Source of the DNA: Chytridium lagenaria
Lineage: Eukaryota > Chytridiomycota > Chytridiomycetes > Chytridiales > Chytridiaceae
NCBI GenBank assembly: GCA_025449115.1
Contig: JAHLKC010000012.1
Coordinates: 124,001-188,000, forward strand
Length of the DNA stretch: 64,000 bases
Reading direction: 5' to 3'
The translations under genes and the position numbers were made by a program. The notes under the pieces were generated by a model that was not told where the DNA came from, ran no database searches, and saw only the letters and a program-made list of their open reading frames with translations. Below are positions 32,620 through 49,933 of this stretch, in pieces (position 1 is the stretch's first letter; every line of letters starts with the position of its first letter).

Positions 32620-33400
32620 AGCTGTCGAATTAAACAGAGTAGGTGGTCGGAATGGGGGTTTGATTTGAAGGAAGATTTAAAGTAGGGCCAGTTGCAGATG
32701 CAGCTTTCCGTTGCCCATCATCGTCATTGTCAATGAAGGGGAGCGGTTTTGTGAGCCCAAGTCAACCATGTCCAAAAAAGGAAATAAATAAAATACGGTT
32801 TATGTTCCGCTTTTGACACAAAACGAAATAAGAGGCGCAGAGCATGATGCTCTTCATCGTCCACAGACGTATCTATTTATTTATATCGATGATGCCCTGT
32901 GCTCTGAATAGGTGATTTTAAGGCTCTATGTCACTAGACCTCAACACTTGTTGAAGTAAGATGTTTCCCCGTCCTTAGTGTCATGACATTCGGCTTCCTA
33001 TTCAGACTGCATCGCAAACAAATAGAAGGAGATATAAAATAAAAGAAGTGTTGGATTTAGTATACATATGATATCAATCCATTCTTTACAACTTCATTCT
33101 GAATATCGGAATAAACTGCAGCTGGCGGGATCAACTATAAATATATACCAAGGCCTTCATCCCCTTCAAAAAGTACTAGACATAGAATGCAGTGTGCTTT
33201 CATTGAGCGATAGCCTGCTTTTCCTCATCTAGTGATGAAAAAAGACTACCGGTCGTGTTGAAGAAGTTCAATAGCTGGCACGATTTGGCTAGTTTGAAGT
33301 ATGACATTGTGCTGAAAACACCGCTTAGATGATATCCTTTCGAAAAAGGACCACATAATATTCAGAATGACGAACCACATACTCGAAAATCACAGCTGAA
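32620..33400. other. Intergenic, divergent promoter region
   Basis: No coding exon is recognised. AT-rich between the FAS1 gene (minus) and the monopolin gene (plus). Short T/A runs only. Confidence 0.5.
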
Positions 33401-35885
33401 ATGGAATCGAAGGTGAAATGGTATTGAAGGTGTACCTTAGCTCTTGATTGGAGTATAGGAGGTCGAATTGCTGGACTCATGTCCGAAGCGACAAATTTCT
33501 GACAACAGGACTCTCAACAAGGCGGAACGAGAGAGCCATGTCGGTGAGTTGTGGAGACTCCTCACTCAATCAGCAACCGGTTCATCTCACCACAAATTAC
33601 AGCAAGTGCGAAGGGGAAAGCAGAACGGACGGTCTGACATCACCGGCTCCGCAAATGGAGTGGGTCAGTCTCGGAAGTTGAAAAAGGCTCTCGACCAGGC
33701 AAAGGATATTGAAAACGACAGCTTTGAAAGTTTCGGCAGCGGCATTAGCAGCATGAAAACCAAAATTATGCGTCAGAGAGCTTCTGATGATGAGCTTGGT
33801 TTTGATCGCAAGATTGGAAAGATTAACAAAAAGGAACTAGCAACTGCACCACCTGGACATGTTTCTAAAGCAAAGAAAAGAAAGCAGACGAAACAGACTA
33901 CTTTTGCCGGGTCGGAAAGCGATGAAGAGGAACAAATTCAGAAACCGTCAAAGGTTCAAAAGATTGTGGAGGAACATGAAGAAGGTAAGCAAAAACAAAG
34001 TATTGCTTTATGGTTTATGTCTTGTAGAATCCGATCTTGAGCCAGCAACTGCTGACCCTGTGAGCACTGCGTCGGACGAAATTCGAAACAGCAAAGGTTT
34101 AAACATTCTAACTGCCAACGTACTGATCGTGTAAAAGAAGCGGCCGAATCTTCGAAAAAGAACGGAGCGAATACAATCAAAACAACAGCAGCCCGCGCTC
34201 GTAATAAGTCCCGCGTTATCTTGTCAAACTCTCCAGAAACACCCGCCGAGAAAGAAAACAACGAGTTCTTAAATATCTCTGATGGATTATCTCAACTAGC
34301 CAAAAATGTGGATATGCTGACGACACCATCTCAACACAATTCCTGGAAAGATTTATGGCACTCTGAAGGTGAATTACGTCTCAGTGGTGAGTTCAGTTTT
34401 ACTTTGCATTGTTTGCTTACTTCTTTGCAGAAAGCTCGAAAGCGACAGATTCATCGAGAAAAAAGGTGACTAGATTAACTTTCCCCCTAAATCCTAAGCA
34501 GTCCAGCTTGAAAGAACCGCGGAAGATTGGAAAAGTAAATACGAGCATTTGAGAGCAGCTTTGGGAGAGGACACATCATCGAATGACGTCCAAACGGTTG
34601 ATTATTGCCCTTGGTCTTTTTACACTTACCAATTTATTAGTTGAAGAAGCAGTATGAGGAACTTGAAGGCCGATTTGTAAAGCTTCGCGATCTAAGGATG
34701 ACAGAGCCTGAAGAGTTACTAGATAAAATTAAGAAAGTGTCGGCGAAACGGGCTTCTCGTAGGAGTAATCTAGATTCGCAAAGTTAATTACTTCAGTTTT
34801 GGAAGATCACGTTAAATCTGTAGCAAAAGAAAACGATCGGCTTCGGTCAGAGTTGGATGCGGCACGGAAGGTGCCCAGCAGAAAAATGGAAACCCACCGA
34901 AAAGACCTGGACGACGTCGATACAAGCCTTGCGAATGTTTCGTGCCAGACAGAGACGGATGACGTTGATATGGATGAACTACCACGAACAAGAATGAAAA
35001 ATACCGATGGACTTGAGGAAAAGTATCAAAAACTGCTAGATAAGTGTAGGAAGATACAAGAGGAGCGTGATGAGATGGCCCTTGCAGCTCGAATGATGAC
35101 TGAGGAGCGGGACACGTTACTAGAAAAACTTCATGATGTTGCTGCGAGGGTAGACTACTCTTCCAAGGAGAGGAATGAAAATCAAAAGGCAATTCAATTC
35201 TGGAAGGATAAAGGTATGAAGGTGTCTCTTAACAGCGATGTAAACATATTAAAAGCGTCGACTCTCACGGTGGAGCTCAACACTGCCAAGAAGATAGTTA
35301 CTTCCGCTCAAGCCGAACTTGGAGCTCAAAAAGTTGCTGCCGAGAAGCTCGTTTCACACGATCATTATCTTTTATATGTCGAGCGAACTCTTAAGCTTCT
35401 TGAGGAGATGACGGGAGTTAAAGTCACCGGTATAGAAACGTCCATGCGTTCAGTAGATGATTCCGACGACGAGGATGAGGATGATGAGGATGATGAGGAC
35501 GAGGAGGAAGCATTTGATCGTCGTATGTCCATCATCAGTAACAGGAGGAAAAGCATCCGGGCTGATGCTAGCCTTATCAAAAGCCCTGAGACTGAAGAAT
35601 GTCTTGTTTACAAATGCGAACATAAGGGAAACAACGGAGGTAATATCCATTAATGTAATTGTCTTCTAATGTGGCTGTGCTTTAGTCTTGAATTACGCTA
35701 TCTCGATGCCGACGAAGGAATCGAGTGGAGGCCGTTGTGGCTATACTCCCGTTCAGCACCGATTAATTGGGAGTGCATCTCCATCTTCCCTTCCCGAGTT
35801 CCTTGCCGACGAGATGAGCTTTGAAAGAACTTTCCTTGCGGCATTTTTCAGGCGGGCTTGCAGCTGGCTTGCTCAACGGACTTAA
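33401..35885 (+). CDS. PCS1: Monopolin subunit Pcs1/Csm1-like
   Basis: The ATG at 33401 (MESK) splices by a 46-nt intron to EVELLDSCPKRQIS. The gene then runs through about eight exons with introns of 37-65 nt, all in phase. The N-terminal third is basic and disordered (KAKKRKQTKQTTF). A long coiled coil follows: LERTAEDWKSKYEHLRAAL, LKKQYEELEGRFVKLRDLR, YQKLLDKCRKIQEERDEMAL. The C-terminal globular domain reads LLEEMTGVKVTGIE, CLVYKCEHKGN, VLNYAISMPTKESS, YTPVQ and LPEFLADEMSFERTFLAAFF. This matches the Csm1/Pcs1 head, which binds kinetochore proteins and condensin to keep sister or rDNA attachments ordered. An acidic insert (DDSDDEDEDDEDDEDEEE) splits the head. The frame is intact throughout. 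Confidence 0.86.
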
Positions 35886-35939
35886 AATCACTTTTCGATG
35901 TATTATCTTCTCTCTAGAAATCTGTTGTTTTATTTATGT

Positions 35940-36576
35940 TCAATGAAGTAGTGACCTTTTTTCTGTATCATCCTCCTCTGGTTTCTCTGCATCGTCCTTT
36001 TGTATATCTTCTGCGTCTCTTGCTTGCCAGAATCCTTTACCATAAGACAAAAGTAGTTCCTCTCCGGCAGCAATGGGCTTTGACAATGAAAATATCCCCA
36101 TGCGAACAACCCCAGTACGGAAGTCTCTATATACTTGGAACTCAACAGTTGCGCGCTGCGCTTTAGGAACTCCGCGATAGTCGTTTATCATGCGAGCTTC
36201 GTTGCCGCTCTTTTCCGCGTCAATTGACAGACCGAATCGGCGGTCAAAAGAAAGGCTATAGTCACTTGACGGTGAAGCAGTCGATTCCGAGTGAACTATT
36301 CCCATGTAGTCCAAAATATGAGAACGAGGAGGGATCTTGATTGTGGAAACAAGCCCCCGCTGACCAAATGCAGGATGTGAAGGATCTGTGATCATGACGA
36401 TACGGACTTTTGATTTGATCCGCTTGATATACCAACATCCTTGACTGGTATTTCTAAATGAACCAGTGAACCTCGTTTGGAGAAAGCGTCTTGAACTTCA
36501 CGAGGTATCCCTTTGGACATTCCAGCGTCTGGATCCATTGCATGTCGGGAGGCCAATTTTTTGGAGACTTGTCCAT
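35940..36576 (-). CDS. SET-domain protein
   Basis: The ATG at 36576 gives MDKSPKNWPPDMQWIQTLE; a frame slip at about 36445-36450 separates this from RNTSQGCWYIKRIKSK. The SET domain then reads ITDPSHPAFGQRGLVSTIKI, ILDYMGIVHS, DYSLSFDRRFGLSIDAEK, GNEARMINDYRGV and FSLSKPIAAGEELLLSYGKG, with the N(D/H)xxG-like and ELLLSYG motifs that bind SAM and the substrate lysine. No post-SET cysteine cluster is seen; the tail is acidic (DDAEKPEEDDTEK). Small fungal SET proteins of this kind are probable lysine methyltransferases of non-histone targets; the substrate is unknown. It is divergent from WDR59 with only 9 bp between start codons. Confidence 0.8.
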
Positions 36577-36585
36577 GCACAAAGG
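36577..36585. promoter_or_regulatory. Nine-base gap between divergent start codons
   Basis: The inferred ATG of the SET gene (36576, minus) and the inferred ATG of the WDR59 gene (36586, plus) face away from each other across 9 bp. Each gene's promoter and 5' leader must therefore lie within the other's coding sequence, unless one of the starts is wrong or a non-coding first exon lies elsewhere. Confidence 0.4.
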
Positions 36586-39500
36586 ATGAGTGATGCCACA
36601 CCCAACACATTTTTGTCATCGTATACGGTGCCTCTAGATCAGTTGGTTACTTCCCTTTCGATAAGCCCAGATACTCAGCATGTTGTCCTTGCAGCGTAAG
36701 TTTTTTGGAAGCTATTGATGCCTAATGATCAATAAAGAAAACGAGGATTGTTTATCTTGGACCTTCAGAATCCGTTCAATCCACCGCGGGTTATCCAGCA
36801 TGTAACCAAATGGGAAGTGACGGATGTGATTTGGAATCCGCATCAGTCAAGGATGAACTGGATTGCAAGCACTGTTAGTCTCCGATAAAACTTTGATGTT
36901 AACGTTTCAAATCAGTCCAACCTCAAAGTCCTCGTCTGGAATATCGATCCATCAGGTGGAAGCGTTCAAAGAACTCTCGGCGCGCCAACATCTGGAAGGC
37001 AAAACATTGATTATATTCTACATAGTCATCAAAGAGCAGTTTCCGATTTGCATTGGAGTCCTTTTGAACCCGAATTATTGGCGGACTTGTTCCTATGATT
37101 TCCTACGTGCATATTTGGGATCTTCGAATGGAGGCTAACGCTGGAGAACTGAAACCACGAACTTCTTTTTGCTCTTGGACAGGTAACTCTCGCTTATCCT
37201 TATAAGTTTTAAAAATGAATATAAGGGGGTGCAACTGCGGTTAAGTGGAATAGAAAAAGTAGATGGCTTTTGGCGTCTTCACATGATACAGGATTGAAGA
37301 TTTGGGATGTCAGGGTAATATATGTCTCGTTTTTTCTCTTCGTTTCGTTGCTTTTTCGCTTATGATTTAATAGAAAGGGTCGACTCCATTGACATCCATT
37401 ACTGCGCATATGACAAAAGTTTATGGAATCGATTGGAACCCGCTGGATGAAAAAGAAATAGTCACATGCAGTCAAGATCAAACTGTGAAGGTTTGATAAA
37501 TTTCCTTTTATGTATAATTGATATGCGAAGTTTTGGGATATTGATGATCCAAGAAATTGCAAAGGAACTATTTTCACACCCGCGCCGGTCTGGAGAGCGC
37601 GTTTTACGGTGTGTTTACTTACTTCATTTTTTACATTTCCTGATGATACGCGACTAATGCTATTATACTTAGCCGTTTGGGAATGGTATACTAACCATGC
37701 CGCAAAGAAAAGATTGCGATCTGACGATGTGGTCTTGTCGAAATCTTTCCGATCCTGTGCATGCGTTCAAAGGACATACAGATGTAGTTCGAGAGTTTGT
37801 GTGGAGAGTCAAAGAGCAACGTGAGCCTCCTCTATTCTTTTTCTGCATTTGGGGAAAACACAATTATATTGTATTTCTCTTAATTATTTAAACAGCCGAG
37901 CCTCTGTATCAGTTGATCACGTGGTCCAAAGACCAGACCCTTCGTTTATGGCCCATGAGTTCGGATGTGCTTGGGGTAATGATTACAAAAACTCAAACGA
38001 TAACTCTTTGTAGGCTGTAGGTCATCAGCAAGCTCCTTCTGACCCGTTGCGAAATTTGCCCATAGGCCTTTTAGGCGATGGGTTAGCAATCAGCAACGCA
38101 GGCTCAGTTTATTCATCCCCAAAAGGCGCGGAAGCTTCATATTTAAACGAGAGCGGGTACGCTCAACTATGGTCTAACAGTGAATCCGTCTTGACCGACA
38201 ATGTAACTATTTCTATGGATCGGACGGTGACCGTCAGTAAAGGCGCTTCGATCCCTTCGACAAATAGAACTATTAAAGACAAAAAAGTGGACACCAGTGG
38301 GAAAGCTGATCTTACTGCGGAACTATCATTTATTCGAAAGAAGTTCCCCGCGGTCACTATTGAGAGAGTGGGTGTATTTTACGTTTGGTTAATGTTGATT
38401 GTTTGAAAGGTTGATGACGATCGCAGAATCATCACCATCGGATTTCAGCGCGCTTTTGATGTTTCGGGGGCGTCACCAAACGATCCTCTTAGCAATAGAA
38501 GCGCGTACATCCGCGTTAACATTTTCTTTCCGCTCAACAGCGGGAAAGGTGATAATGCCACATTCCCCATGTTTGAGATTGCCAAAACCGGAATGCTTTC
38601 TATGGCCCAAAGGACTTACCTCTCATCAAAGCTCTCCTCACTCAGCAATCTGTTCTCGTTGAGGGGGGAATCTCCACTGGAGCCTTGTCTGAGATTTCTA
38701 TTGTTTGGAGAGTCTGTCGCGAGTTCCGAAGAACCACTAGCTACCTATAGCGCGCGACGGTCGAGCAGCGTACATGCTGGCATGTTCTCTCTCGCTAATG
38801 CAGACGTAGCCCAAAACTTGTCAGGACATTTAGGACAGGGAAAGAATACAACGCCAGGAGGACCTGGAGCTGATGTATTGTCTAAGTCGTTAGATGAATC
38901 GGTTTCTTCCAACGATGAAGAAGCACAACATGCTGGTACCCGTATTAAACTCAAAGGGGAGCCAAATATGATGAGCGGGATATCTCCAGAGGCCTCCAAT
39001 ATACCTTTTCCTCGTCTTTGTGGGGCATCATTTTCTTTTTCAGGTTTGCATGATTTATTGGATAATTTCCTAACTTTAGATTTAAGGAAAACTAGTATGC
39101 TTTTTTTCGCAAATGCCACATCCGAATGCCGTAAGGTACACAGCCTACTCTCTTTCCAGTCGAAACCATCAGCCGGTGTTACAGCCGCAGATGTTTCCGT
39201 ACCAGCCCAAGACCTACACGTTGTACGAGAGTTACCGAAACTTTCTCGTCGAACGGTTTCCACAGTTAGTGAAGTTTAAGGTCGTGCCTACCGCGAACGA
39301 TAAGGAAAGCAAACCTATATCAAGTTCCAATGATGTGCAAACAGGGGAGATTCATAAGGTCTTGAATCAGTTTGGTAATAACGTAGATTACTGGTTTGAC
39401 GACGATGATGATGAAGAAAGTTTTTCGAATAATCAGATGCTTGGAAATCTCATGGTACTTTTGTTGGTAAAATATTTTCTAAAATTTTAATAACAGATTG

Positions 39501-41850
39501 GATCATATGCGTCACCTGGTTATAATCCTGACCTTCAAACTCGGCTACAAAGCGCTTTGAAAGCCGCTACAAAGAAGAACGGTGTATCAAAATCGAATCA
39601 ACCATCGGGATTTGAATATTTGCGAGGTTCGAATGCAACAGGATCGGTGCCTCTTTCGCCAGCTTTGAGTCAGAAGCACCATCGTGAGCGAGTCGCGTCG
39701 GTGACGGGGGAAACCTCAACATCAACACCATTTGCATCTGCGGTGACATCTCTTGGACAGTCTGCAACTTCCGTAGTATCCGCCGAATCCTGGGCAACGC
39801 CACCCGCTTCAATAGCATCACGACGTGGCACTATCTTTGGGACAAATACAGACGCTATAAATACCTCAATGGCAGTGCGTGGGAGTGGACAACACAGACG
39901 AAGCCGGTCGTTCCACGAAGTATCGCGGCCAAATCTAGCGGACCTTTCCTTGGATAATGACCAGGAGAATAGTATTGATGGGACTAGTTCCACATTTTTT
40001 GGAGCGGGTTGGAAGGCAGAAAGAGAATCAAGTCGAACCAGCTTGACGGGGTCTTTATCATCTGATGCCGACAAGGACTCCAAATTATCAGAGGGAATAT
40101 CTGCGATCCATGAATTGGACGAAGCGAAGGACTCCTATGGAATCAAAGTTGCGATTTACGATGTATCTCCGCTGTTACCTGTCAGTGCGCGACTCGCTCG
40201 TCTATATCGGTAGGCTTTAATTAATACTACAAAATTAAGATATATACAGGATTGATGGCGACAGCCCGATGGAAATATGCGCTTATAACAGTGACGTTGC
40301 GATGGATGAGGGTCGCCCGGATCTGGCTAAAATATGGGCGGTCGCTGCACTAATCCTTGCAGAACAAAAAGTGCAGACAAATGTGGGAAAGAAGAAACCG
40401 TCAATAACGCGAAAGTCGGCAGTGTTTAAAATCCAAAATTTTGACGATGTCAATACTTTGCGGGTGGAAGATCAAATGACGGATAAGAAATCGCTGGATT
40501 TATCGTTCCAACCTTTGGGTAGAGACCTTGTTAATTCATTGTAAGTCTAATACCCAAATAATTGGCTGATCACTTCAAGATTCACTAATCTTGAACTTTG
40601 TGGAGATTTTCAAACGATGGCTCTTCTTTGCTGTGTATTTTTCCAAAAGCTGACTGCCAAGCATTAAAACCGAAACCTACGATTAAAGCACTTAGGGTAT
40701 GGTTGTTCCACATCTGATATGCTGATAATATGTTTACTTGCAGAGCCTTGACCAGCAAATGTTGTGGCGTTATTTGATGAGAACCAGCCCCGTGGCCATG
40801 GAACAGCCTTCTCGTTTAAAGACCGAAGTTTTCAGGTCAATTAAATGACCGCGAAACCTCATTTTCTTCTGACCTCCAGATGTCTTCGTTGTATCATGGG
40901 GTGATGCGAGAATTTCAGGAAATATTTAACCATTCCCAAGCTGTCGGCATTCACGGAATTAATGAGCATCATGCAGCAGCGTATTTTAATTCACTGATCT
41001 CCGGACAGCCTCAACCCACTCTTCGGCAAAAACAGCTGGGATCTTCCTCCATATTCAAACCCGTCTAACGGTAGCTCATTTACAACGAACTTGGCGATCA
41101 CAGAATCACCCTCGAGCTTTGAAATGATTCGCGGAAGCGCACCGAGAGATAGACCTCTTTCCCGCAACATTCTCGGCTCACGCTATGATGCCACTTCTTA
41201 TTCTTCCCGTGCTGGGCTGCAAATGCCTTTATCCTCAACTGTTGGAGAAGCAGCAACCCCAGTGACCCCAGCGAGCTTGCGGCGTCCAATACCAACAACT
41301 GCAGATGACAATGTTGCCGACGTCGAGGCGAAGCCACGTGATATTTTCCTTGAGTTCATACCCGACACCCAACACTCCCTTCTCAACCCGCATCTTTGCC
41401 ACATCTACGACCGTTTCATCTTAATTTATACTGATTATCTGTTCGATGCGGGTCTGTTGGAGCAAAGAACGCACATGCTTAAGTCTTTATACATATGGAG
41501 GCTGGGATTTAAACCAGACACTCCAACATCTATTGGTAAGCTCATCACATCCCCGGCTCTTAGTTAACACATTCACAGAAGCCGATATTTCCTGCGCTTG
41601 CGGTAAGACGCGTGATTCCTTAAACACGGGTGTTCGCTGCAAAAAATGCAATAAGACACCCAAACAACGCGTAGTATGCACAGTTTGCAATCTTCCTTGC
41701 AAAAACTTGGTGACTCTTTGTGTCAATTGTGGACATGGTGGACACGTTGATCATCTTGCCAAATGGTTTTCGAGTTCCGATAACAATGTGTGTCCTTCTG
41801 GATGTGGATGTACGTGTTTATTTTCCGAAGACCCGGCTATACCCGAATAA
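36586..41850 (+). CDS. WDR59: WDR59-like subunit of the GATOR2/SEACAT complex
   Basis: Multi-exon gene. A WD40 propeller runs through LVTSLSISPDTQHVVLAAKR, WEVTDVIWNPHQ, LKVLVWNIDPSG, AVSDLHWSPFEPELLA, YVHIWDLRMEANAG, WLLASSHDTGLKIWDVR, VYGIDWNPLDEKEIVTCSQD and LITWSKDQTLRLWPM. An RWD-like domain follows (LSFIRKKFPAVTIERVDDDR, IITIGFQRAFDVSGASPN). The C-terminus is a zinc-binding module: CACGKTRDSLNTGVRCKKC, CTVCNLPCKNLVTLCVNCGH, GGHVDHLAKWF and CPSGCGCTC. WDR59 (yeast Sea3/Mtc5) links amino-acid supply to TORC1 at the vacuole. Slips occur at about 37083-37105 (two, LLA/TCSYD/SYVHIW), 40645 (T-run) and 40960-41010. Its ATG (MSDATPN) is 9 bp from that of the SET gene. Confidence 0.87.
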
Positions 41851-41939
41851 AGACAATTCATCGTGTTAATAATATCTCACGGATACCTTAATTCGAAAAA
41901 AGAAAGGAAGAAGAAAAGAAAACTGGGTTGTGAAGCAGG

Positions 41940-43034
41940 ATGAACACGATAAAGGCGGATATGGATGATGTTCCGGATGAGGTCCTCGTGAAGATGTTAA
42001 GATTCTGCTGCACACCGCGACGGATTGCATGTAACGACATTTGATTTAAATGAGACCTCTCATGAATTCATACACCTGCCTCCCATTTCGAATTAACAGT
42101 CCGCCACACGAGCCGCAGAATGAGTCGACTTTTTGATGACAGATCTCTGTGGAAGAGTCTTGAGATGCATCCAAGTCAATCCACCCGTAAGAGTCTTCCT
42201 CCACGCATCTTTGATCGCATCCTTGAGTTATGCGGTCCATTCGTCCACAACCTGCTTATCAATGGGGCTCATGGGTCCAACCTTACTATGATGGCAAGGG
42301 CATGCCGAAACATCAAACACGTGAAGCTTATCGGCATTGACCAAAAATATCTACAACGTGTTTCGTGGAAGAATAACGGAGATGCTTTGTTTGCCAAGGT
42401 ACCTACCTTTTTTTCATTCCACATCCACACGCAATTAATTATATGTACGCACTTCAAGCTCCAACGTCTCGATATTGTCACATCGACTACCAGGCAAGGC
42501 ATCGATATGGTCGTGATCCCCGAGAATCTTCCATCATGCATTCAATCCATCTCAAACACATTTGTGCATTTGAAAGCTTTCCACTTCATAACAGACATTC
42601 TGGTCTCTCCCCACTCCATCTTTCATCTTCTCAAATCCTGTCAAGCCCTTTCGATTCTTTCAATATCTTCATGCGACCTTTGGACAGACAATGATGTCGC
42701 GACCCTTTGCATGATACTTGCAAAGCGCCTCAAGTATCTCATGATTGGGGACGGAACTCAAATCTCGGACGAAGGCATTATGGCCCTGGCTGACTGCACT
42801 ATGCTCAAGGTTTTCATTTTTCATAACTCGAAGCAAGTCACGGCACGCGGTTTGGAACACGTCGCTGCTCGTGTATCAAGCTTGGAGTGGATCAAGGTTG
42901 TGGAGTGCGACATCGGTCTCGGAGCTTTGCAATCGCAAGGGTTTGAGAGCAGACTCGGCTGTCCATGCTTTTATCGAGTCAGAGCTCCAAAAGGCCTAGG
43001 TCTCAGCTTTAAGCGAAAGATGCTGTCTGCATAA
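41940..43034 (+). CDS. F-box and leucine-rich-repeat protein
   Basis: Three exons joined by clean GT-AG introns (after RIA near 42030, and after LFAK near 42398). The N-terminus has an F-box: MDDVPDEVLVKMLRFC, RRIAFRHTSRRMSRLFDD, RSLWKSLEM. The rest shows degenerate LRRs (LKAFHFITDILVSP, CQALSILSISSCDLWTDND, LKYLMIGDGTQISDEGIMAL, LEHVAARVSSLEWIKVVECD). It likely serves as a substrate receptor of an SCF ubiquitin ligase, with the LRRs binding the target. The start lies only 89 bp after the WDR59 stop, on the same strand, and its 3' end is 108 bp from the convergent RPB2 stop. The frame is intact; length is about 320 residues. Confidence 0.82.
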
Positions 43035-43142
43035 ACTTACTCATCATCAAATAAAATTTCGTAATAAGTCAAAATAAATACAGAGAATAGCGTGCGCTTC
43101 TTTATTAACACGCAAAACATAAAAATCGGAAGCAACTCTTAA

Positions 43143-47784
<4,642 letters not shown>

Positions 47785-48438
47785 TTTGGTATATTCGGGC
47801 CTTTTTTGTGAAGTCGAAAAAACTTGCAGATTGAATCAGGTCTCTGTTTGCGCTTTCAGTTGCATTCATTTCTTGACTTCGCCAGGATTTCTCCACAAAA
47901 CAGCAACCTACCTATCGCCGGATGTTACAGCAATGGCGCGAGGAAGTGCTTTGAGACTGATTGTTTTTGAAACGGAGGCAGAACCATTCTTTTTAATTAC
48001 TAGGGGTTGGATAGCGATTCAGTTGACAAACCATTCTTAACTGGCTATACCGACTTTGGCCAGGTCTTTCAAGGGAGTAAGTCCGTTCAATTTATGAATC
48101 CTGGATATCATCGGTATTGTTTTTGATATTGTTAGACTCAACGCGCTATTTCTTTTCGCAAAGTATCACTACTATACATATATTGAGCGTTATCATTGAT
48201 TTTGAATTTCATTACAATAAATACATATAATGTTTACAATATTTACATATAAACCATGCTTTTATTCTTAAACTTTTTTTTAACTTTTTTTTTTTCGGTA
48301 TTTTCACATTCTTTGGTTACAGGCATAAAAACGCGACAGGCGTTAGGCATCACAATATGTAAGCTACTAGGCTAACAGATGCAATTTGAAATAAAACACC
48401 CAAAATAACACTTAAAACATGGGATATGAACACAAAAA
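47785..48438. other. Intergenic
   Basis: AT-rich, with a T-run near 48275. No coding exon is recognised. It holds the RPB2 upstream region and the 3' flank of the next minus-strand gene. Confidence 0.5.
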
Positions 48439-49933
48439 TCACTTAGAGCCCCTCTCAGACCCCTCCCCTTTAGAGCCCTGCACGTCATCATCAGGTACAT
48501 AAAACCATTGCCCCTTTGCCTTCTCGTCCTCGGGCCCTAAAGCTACCCCAGCCATAGCTTCCGCAAGCCTCACTTCCTCCATCTTCCTCTTATACTCCTC
48601 CATCTTCACCGCATATTCCTCCATCTTGCGCGCATATTTTCCCATATATTGTTCAAATCGACGGCGATGCTTTCTGGCCTTTTTTTCGTGCTTTTTATCG
48701 TCGCGGTGGTGTCTGTGTCTGCGAGGTTCGTCCGACGTGGTTCGGTCAGGATAAGCGATTCGAGATTCGATGATGGAAAGGTCGCGGGTAAGGCTACAGC
48801 GAAAGTTCTGTCAAAAGATATTCAGCATGAGGTTTAAACATGAGATATATAAATGGTAACATACCAAATCGAGATCCTTCTTTAAATTATCATCAATGGC
48901 CACATTGTCTGTTATCAGACTCTTGATGCGTGCAACGAGAACGTCAATGCTGTCGAGATTCTCGTCCGTGTAATTTTCGGCAAAGTTTCGGTCAGGCCGT
49001 CCGCATGAGGGGCGGTCCCAAGTCCATGAACTAAAGGGAGGTGGAGGAAGCGGACCGCCAGGGGGAGGAGGAGGATAGGGGCTTTCTGGGCCAGCAGGAG
49101 GTGGTGGAGGGAACGGGAATCCTGGGGGCGGAGTTTGTGAGGGATGCGAGAATCCGTGACGGCCGGGATGACCATGAGGAAAGAAGGAGCGGTCTTGATG
49201 CATGCGATCAAAAGAATGGTGACCATGATGCCCTCGACCTCGCCCACCTCGACCTCCCCATCCCCACCCTCCACGACCCCTTTCTCCTCCGGCATGATGA
49301 TGCGACCTCCTATCATGACGTCTTCCCTTAACTTCATTCTCACTTCCGAAGAGGAGGAGGAAGATGAAGATGAGGACGACGATTCTCGTTAGGAACAAAG
49401 AACCATTGACCAGCACCAGACGCGGCGGCGGCTGCAGGAGCGTCGAAGTTTGCATTCGTGTTTGTAGAAGCTACCCATATTGCTTGCCTTTGCTGAATTA
49501 TCAGTGGTGTGGAAAGGACGACTGCGAGTCCTGCTTTTAAGAGTCGAAACGGAATACCCAATTTCACACCGCAGTTTACGGCCTGTGTTTTTCGTGGAGA
49601 CCATTTTTCGCGTAAAATTGCCAAGATTTTATTAATGGCGAACCAAGGACTGGTTGGGCACAGCATCAGACGTCGTTCCAAGAAAAGGCGTCCACGGGAT
49701 TCGTGCGAGGGTATGGAACAATGTAGAAAGGGAGGCGCACCTCTGCCGAATGATTATGATACACGTCGGATTCTCAATGTTCCCCGCAACAGTTCTAAGG
49801 TGTTTTTTGACAGAGGCCGCCACGTACCCCTCCTTCTAGTTTGATGGTTAGAGAAGATAAAAGATGTGTCAACCTTAGCAGTGAAGATATCCACGATTTT
49901 AGACGCTGTTGGTAAAGTATGTGAGCTCGCCAT
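48439..49933 (-). CDS. Low-complexity Gly/His/Pro-rich protein with repeated GQWF(F/Y)VP motif, unknown
   Basis: From ATG 49933 (MASSHTLPTASKIVDIFTAK) an intron leads to EGYVAASVKKHLRTVAGNIE. The best frame then shifts to SPWFAINKILAILREKWSPR, KLGIPFRLLKAGLAVVLSTP and GAGQWFFVPNE. A Gly/His/Arg-rich stretch (GWGWGGRGGRGRGHHGHHSF) and a Pro-rich stretch (PPPPPAGPESPYPPPPPGG) follow, then LDSIDVLVARIKSLI. The C-terminus is charged and probably coiled (YARKMEEYAVKMEEYKRKME) and ends in a second GQWFYVP before the stop at 48439. At least two slips (near 49670 and 49385) are needed. No family is recognised; it could also be two adjoining genes. The N-terminal part looks organellar or membrane-associated. 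Confidence 0.5.
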
